Assembly: GCF_030466405.1 (NCBI RefSeq)
Contig: NZ_JAGGJF010000002.1
Span: 186,001 to 250,000 of the forward strand
Direction: 5' to 3'
Source: Pseudidiomarina terrestris
Lineage (GTDB): Bacteria; Pseudomonadota; Gammaproteobacteria; Enterobacterales; Alteromonadaceae
DNA length: 64,000 bases
Both the position numbers and the translations under genes were made by a program. The notes under the pieces were generated by a model. It was given only the letters and a program-made list of their open reading frames with translations. It was not told the DNA's origin and did not search any database. Positions 57,783 through 64,000 of this stretch are shown here, piece after piece. Numbering within the stretch: position 1 is the first letter of the stretch; each line of letters begins with the position of its first letter.

Positions 57783-58241
57783 ATGAACGCTGATGTCAAC
57801 AGAGAAATAGAAGAAGAGCTAGTGTCAGTGCTGAATGGAAAGCTCGAGTCGCTCCGTATTTACTTAGACCCGGTTCAACAAATAGACAGCATAGTGTTCT
57901 CAATGTCATCAGGGGAAATGATAACGTTGGCTAACGATATGTTAGATTTGGATGATAGACGGGAGGAAGGACGTCTTGTGGTGTCGAAGGGTGCGGATGG
58001 AGTGGATAATGATGTGATTGAGATACCTGTGAAATCTCATTTAAATCCAAAACGCTTTGTGTTTCACATTCATCCAACTTTTGGTAACAAGGGTATCTGT
58101 GGCTTTACTTTCCAGCTCTTTGGGAAGAAACATAGTATCTTTGTAGGAGCTGCTCCTTATACCTTAGTTTTTTTATCTGATTTATTTAATGATACCAAGA
58201 AACCAGAATTCGCTTTGTCGGATTATCAGGAATTAGATTAA
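57783..58241 (+). CDS. Unknown protein beside an RHS fragment (possible immunity protein)
   Basis: 152 residues starting at MNADVNREIEEELVS with AAGAGA upstream; a longer frame to 57714 looks unused. Acidic N-terminal helix, then alternating strands (FVFHIHPTFGNKG, HSIFVGAAPYTLVFL). No signal peptide and no family I recognise. AT-rich compared with gpt. Its place at the edge of broken RHS sequence fits an orphan immunity gene, which is inference. Confidence 0.5.
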   Translation: MNADVNREIEEELVSVLNGKLESLRIYLDPVQQIDSIVFSMSSGEMITLANDMLDLDDRREEGRLVVSKGADGVDNDVIEIPVKSHLNPKRFVFHIHPTFGNKGICGFTFQLFGKKHSIFVGAAPYTLVFLSDLFNDTKKPEFALSDYQELD

Positions 58242-58347
58242 TCTTCAGCAGACTAATTTTCAAGGTTTTGGTTGTTTTTCTGATATTGTTTCAGCCTTTG
58301 CTTTAAAAAGGAGTGATTACAACTCCACGTCACCGGTATTAATAAGA

Positions 58348-58369
58348 GTGTTCAATATTCTGTGTCAGC
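58348..58369 (+). repeat. Direct repeat at RHS junction, copy 1
   Basis: GTGTTCAATATTCTGTGTCAGC; matches 59735-59756 at 21 of 22 positions. Both copies sit immediately before RHS-like sequence, so they mark the joints where fragments were added. Confidence 0.7.
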
Positions 58370-59253
58370 CAAGTTTTCGTAGGTCTATGCGATCATCCAG
58401 TCGATCTTCGAAATGGATGCTCAGTTGCCACAGTGTCAGTGGAACGACCTACGACGCTCACGGCCGCCGCGTGGCAAAGACCGTATCAGTCAGCACCACC
58501 TACAGCTATTACAGCCAGGAGGGCCAACTGCTTGGCACCTATGCCAATGGCGATTACACTGACTACTATTACTTAGGTCGTGAAATGGTGGCGCGCTACG
58601 GCGATAGCACGCAAAGCGATGCACCCGGCTACACCGGACACGTCGAAGACGACGACCTCGGCCTCGTGTATGTGCAGCAGCGCTACTACGCTGCCAACAT
58701 TGGGCGGTTTTATTCGAATGACCCGGTTGGTTCAGTGGGGCATTTGAATCAAGGAAACATTCAAGGGTTCAATCGTTATGCCTACGCAAATAACAATCCA
58801 TACAAGTATACAGATCCGAATGGCGAAAACCCTGTTTGCTTTACCCCTTGGACTGCCTTGGCATGTATTGGAGTGGCTGCGGCAGGTTATGGTGTATACA
58901 AATTTGGCGAAAAAACGGAAGATTTGAAAAATTCAAAGTTAAGAGAAATGGAAGCTGACAGACTCCGCCAAGAAGCATATATAAATTGTGTAAGGTCAGG
59001 AGGACGAGATTGCGGTGGAATTGCTTCTTCAGAGAGAGAGCTAGCAGAGCGCAGAAGAGATACATTGGAGGACGCTGCTGCAACTGCTGAAGCTGGTTGT
59101 ATAGTCGGTACTACATGTGGAGGTAGTATACCGAGTAGCACTGAGGAAAATGCTGTAAATGGATTGGGAGCAATATGGAACTGGATTACGGGCGGTGATG
59201 AGCAGGAAGAACAGGAACCGCCAGAGCACCCAGAACAGGAAGAGGGCAGATAA
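58348..59253 (+). pseudogene. RHS-core fragment with variable C-terminal tip
   Basis: 301 codons, of which the first ~30 are out of family. RHS sequence starts near 58441 (TTYDAHGRRVAKT) and includes YD repeats, YTGHVEDDDLGLVYVQQRYYAANIGRF and the conserved end of the core, GFNRYAYANNNPYKYTDPNGENP. After the core come ~140 residues of a variable tip: a hydrophobic segment, a charged helix (MEADRLRQEAYINCVRSGG) and a Glu/Pro-rich end. No known toxin motif. The N-terminal thousand or so residues of an RHS protein are missing, so this is an orphan tip. Confidence 0.75.
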
Positions 59254-59258
59254 CAGCA

Positions 59259-59717
59259 ATGAGTAAGAAAAAACTTGTTTTAATTAATTTTATTATCTGG
59301 CCTGTTGCCTTGGTACTCATATTTTTTAACAGCTATGCCGTACGCATTTACTACCAGTTAATAAATGGTGATGCGTTCTTGCTAAATAATATTGAATATA
59401 CTGTCAGTAGTTCTGCATTCATTATCGGTCCAACAGATTCAGGAAACATTGGCTTGGGATATGTTCAAAACAATGAACTAGCTAGCTTGTATTTGCAAAG
59501 CGGTTCATTAGGCGAAATAGATGAGCTTGAAAATATATTTTCAAGTGATTTGAAGGCCATTAACAAAGATGGCTGTAAGTTCCTTCTGAACAATACTAAT
59601 TCAAACCTCCCTTATCTTTCATGGGCAAAAGGTAACCTTAGTATTTATTTTACAATTACTGACAATCCTGAGTTTGATGTAGACCTTGGGAAGCTCTGTA
59701 ATGTTGTAATTCAATAG
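59259..59717 (+). CDS. Membrane-anchored unknown protein, candidate immunity to the RHS tip
   Basis: 152 residues. An N-terminal hydrophobic helix (LINFIIWPVALVLIFFNSYAV) anchors a soluble domain in the periplasm (DGCKFLLNNTNSNLPYLSW...). It starts 5 bases after the RHS tip, the place of immunity genes in RHS loci. No recognisable family; AT-rich. Confidence 0.6.
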   Translation: MSKKKLVLINFIIWPVALVLIFFNSYAVRIYYQLINGDAFLLNNIEYTVSSSAFIIGPTDSGNIGLGYVQNNELASLYLQSGSLGEIDELENIFSSDLKAINKDGCKFLLNNTNSNLPYLSWAKGNLSIYFTITDNPEFDVDLGKLCNVVIQ

Positions 59718-59734
59718 TTTTAATCCAAAGGAGG

Positions 59735-59756
59735 GTGTTCAACATTCTGTGTCAGC
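59735..59756 (+). repeat. Direct repeat at RHS junction, copy 2
   Basis: GTGTTCAACATTCTGTGTCAGC, one base different from 58348-58369. In this copy the sequence continues in frame into RHS coding (CVSYDDMGRVLDF), so this is probably the original context. Confidence 0.7.
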
Positions 59757-60124
59757 TACGACGACATGGGCCGGGTGCTTGATTTCGACCACCAGGGATT
59801 CAACGACAGCAGTTACAGCTATAATCCGGCCAGTCAGTTGCAGAGCAAAACGGTCAGCAACGCGGATTATCAAATTCAGGTGCCGACGCTAAGCACTGAA
59901 TTTTACAGCGTGAATAACCTCAACCAGTATACGCAAGTTACGGTCGATGGCCTGCCGGAATACGTGAACTACACCAGTGCGGGCAATCTTGCTGGCTTGG
60001 ATGGGTGGAGCTATGTTTACGATGCCCATAATCGCCTGGTGGCAGCGAACGGCCCTGACGATACGGTAGCGCTTAGCTACGATGCCACAGGTCGCTTAAC
60101 GCGCACAGTACACAATGGCGAAAG
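59748..60124 (+). pseudogene. RHS repeat fragment, truncated at both ends
   Basis: Reads CVSYDDMGRVLDFDHQG, then YNPASQLQSKTV, YSVNNLNQYTQVTVDG, VYDAHNRLVAANG and LSYDATGRLTRTVHNGES: YD repeats that normally lie upstream of the RHS core. In this locus it lies downstream of the core fragment, so the order is scrambled. It breaks off exactly at the TGTAATCCCCCC sequence at 60125. Confidence 0.75.
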
Positions 60125-60167
60125 TGTAATCCCCCCGAAAAATCGGAGCAGTTATTCGTAGAATTAA
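60125..60167. repeat. Mobile-element-end-like repeat, copy B
   Basis: TGTAATCCCCCC...GCAGTTATTCGTAGAATTAA, 19 of 20 bases identical to 13301-13320 in the last part. The RHS reading frame is interrupted precisely at its first base, as expected of an insertion or deletion boundary left by a mobile element. Confidence 0.5.
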
Positions 60168-60199
60168 ACGAGGTAGCTGTTAAATTCGAGGTAAGTCTG

Positions 60200-60421
60200 A
60201 TGGAAGTAATTAAACGAATACAATCGAATTCTGATAATCAACACATCGATATTGTCCAGCAAGGGAACTCTTTCTCCCTTGAGGTTTATGAGACAAAATA
60301 TGATGAAGAAGAGGGGTGTGAATACACAGTCAGAGTTTTTCCAGACCCCTCAGGGCAATTTGAAACCGAAGATCTGGCGATTAAAGAAGCAGAATTTTTA
60401 ATGTTTGGAAAAGTAGAATAA
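60200..60421 (+). CDS. Small acidic unknown protein
   Basis: 73 residues with GAGGT 7 bases before the ATG. Beta-rich and acidic (HIDIVQQGNSFSLEVYE, EYTVRVFPDPSGQF), ending in a helix (EDLAIKEAEFLMFG). It stands after the second RHS fragment and resembles the size and charge of cytoplasmic immunity proteins, but no family is recognised. No terminator evident; the gap to proS is ~140 bases. Confidence 0.55.
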   Translation: MEVIKRIQSNSDNQHIDIVQQGNSFSLEVYETKYDEEEGCEYTVRVFPDPSGQFETEDLAIKEAEFLMFGKVE

Positions 60422-60562
60422 TCATACTGGTGACCTCTCCCGCAAAAATAGAACCATGACATCGATGACATTTTCATAGATTTGACAGGCCCCAGTCGCT
60501 GGAATGTCCAACGCTGGGGCGCTTCAATTTTGCTCGGATGTTTTATGTTGATATGACAGCGA

Positions 60563-62275
60563 TTAGTCGTGCAAAGCCTTTTGGAGGGTCTGCAAAGCTT
60601 CGGCAATAGCGACTTTCGTTTTCTCACCGCTACGGCGGTTTTTGTATTCGACAGCTTGTTCGTCAAGATTGCGCTCGCCAATCACGATTTGATGCGGTAT
60701 TCCGATCAATTCCATGTCGGCAAACATGACGCCCGGACGCTCTTTGCGATCATCAAATAACACGTCGATTCCGGCGGTTTTCAGCTCAGCATAGAGTTGC
60801 TCTGCTGTCTCTTGTACGCGCACGGATTTGTGCATATTCATTGGCACGATAGCGACCTGGAAAGGCGCTAAGGCGTCAGGCCAGGTGATGCCAAATTTGT
60901 CGTGGTTCTGCTCGATAGCAGAGGCGACAATACGCGAAACGCCAATACCATAGCAGCCCATGGTTAACATCTCGTGTTTACCGGTGTCGGTCAGCACACC
61001 CACTTTCATCGCTTCTGAATACTTGGTGCCCAATTGGAAAATATGGCCGACTTCAATTCCCCGCTTAATTTGCAGGGTACCCTGACCACACGGGCTTGGA
61101 TCGCCTTCTACCACGTTGCGTAAATCAGCGACTGCTGGCAATGCGACGTCACGCTCCCAGTTGATACCGAAGAAATGATAGCCATCTTCGTTGGCGCCTG
61201 CGGCAAAATCTGCCATGACGGCAACGCTGCGATCAATAACCAGCTCCAGTGGCAGATCCACAGGACCTAAAGTGCCTGGCCCTGCGCCTATTGCTGCGCG
61301 AATTTCTTCTTCGCTTGCGAAAACTAACGGACTTGCAACTTGTGGCAATTTCGCCGCTTTAATTTCGTTCAGATTGTGGTCACCGCGGATCATCAGAGCC
61401 ACCAGCTGGCCTTCTTCAGCGCCATGCACAATCAGGGTTTTTACAGTTTGGGTAACCGGCAGTTTGAATTGCTCGGTTAAAGCATCGATGGTTTTAGCGT
61501 TAGGTGTGGCGATTTTTTCCATCTCAGCTTGTCCAGCAGGGCGTTCTTGCGCCGGTGCAACAGCTTCGGCTAACTCAACGTTTGCGGCGTAATCAGAGCT
61601 GTCAGAGAAAGCAATGTCATCTTCGCCAGACTCAGCCAGAACGTGGAATTCGTGGGAGGAGCTACCACCAATAGAGCCGGTATCGGCAATCACCGGACGG
61701 AAGTCTAATCCGAGGCGCTCAAAAATCCGACAGTAGGCTTTATGCATAGCGTCATAGGTTTCTTGCAAGCTGGCCTGATCCAGGTGGAAAGAGTAGGCAT
61801 CTTTCATAATAAATTCGCGCGCACGCATCACGCCAAAACGCGGGCGGATCTCATCGCGGAACTTGGTCTGAATCTGGAACAAGTTCAGCGGCAACTGCTT
61901 GTAGCTGTTAATTTCTTTACGGACTAATTCTGAGATAACTTCTTCATGGGTCGGACCAAGCACGAAATCACGTTGGTTACGGTCATGCAAACGCAATAGC
62001 TCTGGACCATAGTCTTCCCAGCGGCCTGACTCTTCCCACAAATCTGCCGGCTGCACCATTGGCATCAGGACTTCTAAGGCACCCGCATTTTCCATTTCTT
62101 CCCGAACCACAGCTTCGACTTTGCGTAACACCCGCAAACCGGTTGGCGTCCAGGTATACAATCCCGCCGCAACTTTCCGGATCATACCCGCGCGCAGCAT
62201 GAGTTGATGGCTGATGACTTCTGCATCAGCGGGCGTTTCTTTCAAAGTACCTAATAAATAGTGACTGGTACGCAT
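60563..62275 (-). CDS. proS: Prolyl-tRNA synthetase
   Basis: 570 residues starting at [20 protein letters not shown]. Bacterial class II type with the editing (INS) domain at ~230-390. Motif 2 [26 protein letters not shown], the [24 protein letters not shown] motif 3 region, and the anticodon-binding C-terminus with [12 protein letters not shown]. Full family length. Confidence 0.97.
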   Translation of the reverse strand: MRTSHYLLGTLKETPADAEVISHQLMLRAGMIRKVAAGLYTWTPTGLRVLRKVEAVVREEMENAGALEVLMPMVQPADLWEESGRWEDYGPELLRLHDRNQRDFVLGPTHEEVISELVRKEINSYKQLPLNLFQIQTKFRDEIRPRFGVMRAREFIMKDAYSFHLDQASLQETYDAMHKAYCRIFERLGLDFRPVIADTGSIGGSSSHEFHVLAESGEDDIAFSDSSDYAANVELAEAVAPAQERPAGQAEMEKIATPNAKTIDALTEQFKLPVTQTVKTLIVHGAEEGQLVALMIRGDHNLNEIKAAKLPQVASPLVFASEEEIRAAIGAGPGTLGPVDLPLELVIDRSVAVMADFAAGANEDGYHFFGINWERDVALPAVADLRNVVEGDPSPCGQGTLQIKRGIEVGHIFQLGTKYSEAMKVGVLTDTGKHEMLTMGCYGIGVSRIVASAIEQNHDKFGITWPDALAPFQVAIVPMNMHKSVRVQETAEQLYAELKTAGIDVLFDDRKERPGVMFADMELIGIPHQIVIGERNLDEQAVEYKNRRSGEKTKVAIAEALQTLQKALHD

Positions 62276-62339
62276 GATTCCCGATAGTCCTTGTGCGAAT
62301 GAATAGATAGAGTGAAATTCTATCAGCAGCAGCACCTAG

Positions 62340-63047
62340 TCAAAAGGCTTTACTGATGTTTATCACATGATTTTCGTTATTTTCGACCTGCCATTGCACA
62401 TTGAGATCATACAAGCGGACACCGTAGACCTTATCCGTCACCTTTTGCTGGTGGTAAGCAGGTCGTGGATCTTGTTGCAGCACCTGGGTAATCAGCTGCT
62501 CTAGCTGCGGATAGCTGTCAGCAAGCTGTTCGATACTGCGCTTAGCAGCGCTGGAAAACCGCACATTCATCGCCGCAGCAGGTGCATGTTGCGCGAAGCC
62601 TGCTTGTGCTTCAGGCAGCGCATCGGCGTAGGGCACGTAAGGTTTGATGTCGATAACCGGTGTTCCCTGCACCCAATCACCGCCTTCAACATGCAAGAGT
62701 GTCTGCTGATGCTGTTGTTCAATGCCGAGCAGCTTGACCACCGACATGCCGATGCCATTGGGTCGGAAGGTCGAGCGCGTGGCAAACACGCCGACCTTCT
62801 GATTGCCACCAAGCCGCGGCGGGCGCACCAGCGGCTGCCAGCCCTGGGCGAGGTTCTGGTGGAACAGGAATAACACCCAGATATGACTAAAACCATCGAG
62901 CCCGCGGGTGGTTTCCGGCACTGCGTAGTCACCGTTAAGCACGATGGTCGCGGTGGCCGCAGTAACCAGGCCTGGCTGACGGGGCACCGCAAACTTTTCC
63001 GTGTAGGGCGAGCGAATCTCGCCGATGGGTTCGAGTGAGTAGGTCAT
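62340..63047 (-). CDS. trmO: tRNA m6t6A37 methyltransferase TrmO
   Basis: 235 residues starting at MTYSLEPIGEIRSPYTEKFAVPRQPGL. SAM-dependent methylation of t6A37 in threonine tRNAs. TsaA/UPF0066 signatures: LDGFSHIWVLFLFHQN, VGVFATRSTFRPNGIGMSVVKL, GTPVIDIKPYVPYAD. 64 bases upstream of proS and on the same strand; the long upstream frame is not needed. Confidence 0.94.
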   Translation of the reverse strand: MTYSLEPIGEIRSPYTEKFAVPRQPGLVTAATATIVLNGDYAVPETTRGLDGFSHIWVLFLFHQNLAQGWQPLVRPPRLGGNQKVGVFATRSTFRPNGIGMSVVKLLGIEQQHQQTLLHVEGGDWVQGTPVIDIKPYVPYADALPEAQAGFAQHAPAAAMNVRFSSAAKRSIEQLADSYPQLEQLITQVLQQDPRPAYHQQKVTDKVYGVRLYDLNVQWQVENNENHVINISKAF

Positions 63048-63261
63048 GGCTCTGCTTGCTTGGTCTGATTGGCGAATTTCAACATAAAATTGCGGAATTG
63101 GCGAACTTAGAATTGCTTGCGGTGGCCGCTGTTGTTTGTAAGTTGCTAATAAATAACAAAAACCTAGTTTTGGCACGTTATCTGCATATACATCTTCATA
63201 GTTTCAATAGACGACTTGAACGACCGATTAATAATTAACTAAGAAATGTGGGAGATTTAAC

Positions 63262-63906
63262 ATGACACGTCAACAAACGGTTTGGTTTTCAGCTTTATTT
63301 TTAATTGCCTCAGTAACGGCATTAAGTTTACCACTGGCGAGTGTAGCGAATGCACATGAAAAGAAAATTGAAGCTTCTTACAGTGTTTCTGACGCGACGG
63401 AACTCAGTATTGAGTTCGGTGTGGGTACCGTAAAGTTTGAACGTAGTAGCGGTTCAGATTTAGAAGTGGAACTCACTATTGAAGAAACCGACGGTAAGTT
63501 TTTTGGTGAAGCGGATCTGGAGCGGGCGGAGTTGGTCGCCGAACAAAAAGGCACGAGGCTCGATTTACGGGTGCCTGAACAGGAAAATATCAAAATCGAC
63601 TGGGTCATCCGCTTACCACAGATCGCCTCGGTCGAACTGGATCTTGGCGTCGGGGAAATAAGTGGCACACTCGATGCTGCAGATATGAACCTTGATTTGG
63701 GTGTGGGCGAAGTTGATCTGGTTTTGGTTGGCGCGATCGCGGATGTTAAAACAGACGTAGGTATCGGTGAAGTTAAGATCACCGGCGGCGACAGCACTTC
63801 GAACGAGCGCCACTTTATCAGCGCGTCAGGAAAAGCTCGCGGGCAAGGGGATGCCCGTGTGAATATTGATGTGGGTATCGGTGAAATACGGGTTGAAATT
63901 CAATAA
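63262..63906 (+). CDS. Exported protein with repeated LGVGE beta-turns
   Basis: 214 residues. Signal peptide ending ASVANA-H. The mature protein is acidic and beta-rich. Four near repeats of ~20 residues in the second half, each with a (L/I)D(L/V)G(V/I)GE core: ELDLGVGEISG, NLDLGVGEVDL, KTDVGIGEVKI, NIDVGIGEIRV, plus a weaker IEFGVGTVKF near the start. This is the ladder expected of a DUF4097/toast-rack-like beta-solenoid. Periplasmic or surface role unknown. Followed by a strong terminator. Confidence 0.75.
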   Translation: MTRQQTVWFSALFLIASVTALSLPLASVANAHEKKIEASYSVSDATELSIEFGVGTVKFERSSGSDLEVELTIEETDGKFFGEADLERAELVAEQKGTRLDLRVPEQENIKIDWVIRLPQIASVELDLGVGEISGTLDAADMNLDLGVGEVDLVLVGAIADVKTDVGIGEVKITGGDSTSNERHFISASGKARGQGDARVNIDVGIGEIRVEIQ

Positions 63907-63932
63907 CGGCAGTACCGTACCCCGCTGCAATA

Positions 63933-63958
63933 AAAAAGGCGCCTGCAGGCGCCTTTTT
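63933..63958. terminator. Bidirectional rho-independent terminator
   Basis: AAAAAGGCGCC-TGCA-GGCGCCTTTTT, a perfect stem flanked by A and T tracts, 27 bases after the LGVGE-repeat gene. The last 40 bases of the window contain nothing I can name. Confidence 0.92.
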
Positions 63959-64000
63959 GCTATTTATAGCAGTTACCAGAGAGCCACTATTAATTGTCAA

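Overview
The window is a stretch of chromosome from a gammaproteobacterium. The complete rnfABCDGE-nth cluster, fused trpCF in a trpL-trpEGD(CF)BA operon, prmB-aroC-epmC, smpB opposite ratA-rnfH, ybbA/ybbP next to tesA, and tandem tRNA blocks (Asn x2, Val x2, Ala-Glu x3) fit the Alteromonadales, and my impression is an Idiomarina-like marine bacterium. That placement is inference: there is no rRNA here. About 62 protein genes, 8 tRNA genes and a trp leader peptide can be supported.

Layout. 1-3.6 kb is accessory: a large DUF4062-type protein with a helical-repeat body (5' end probably outside the window), an HNH nuclease and an unknown small protein. 3.9-9.2 kb holds rhlE, a FIST-PAS-GGDEF-EAL signalling protein, a thioredoxin-like protein and a small DUF2845-type exported protein. 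9.4-13.2 kb is the most distinctive part: an AT-rich run in which a HEPN-like gene, a TIR (CAP12/Pycsar-effector type) gene and a DUF4209/HEPN-like gene are each followed by an integron attC site or a decayed attC-like hairpin. No integrase is present, so it looks like an orphan cassette cluster carrying candidate defence genes. 13.4-18.2 kb has a serine hydrolase, an MFS transporter, a DUF1330 protein, a deaminase, a DUF6435-like small protein and a HigBA toxin-antitoxin pair.

18.1-25.6 kb (minus strand) is housekeeping: a DUF2238 membrane protein, rnt, gloA, nth and the Rnf complex, whose genes overlap end to end. 25.8-36.5 kb carries a PAP2 phosphatase, a glycosyltransferase, two tRNA-Asn genes, a DnaA-box cluster in a 530-base gap, an aminotransferase, a MATE pump, uvrB, tRNA-Val x2, gltX, carbonic anhydrase and the Ala-Glu-Glu-Glu tRNA block. 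36.5-42.8 kb holds tesA, a lipoprotein-release-like ABC pair, a hydrolase, yciB and a YfcH-like SDR. 42.7-49.6 kb is the trp operon with a readable attenuator: a leader peptide with three consecutive Trp codons, then a rho-independent hairpin. 49.6-57.5 kb holds smpB, ratA, rnfH, sixA, prmB, aroC, epmC, an ATP-NAD kinase-like gene, a ferredoxin, an NCS2 permease and gpt.

57.7-60.4 kb is a second accessory patch made of two out-of-order RHS fragments interleaved with three small orphan genes (candidate immunity genes). It ends at a roughly 40-base sequence that also occurs beside the cassette cluster, probably the end of a lost mobile element. 60.5-64 kb returns to housekeeping with proS and trmO, followed by a secreted protein with short beta repeats.
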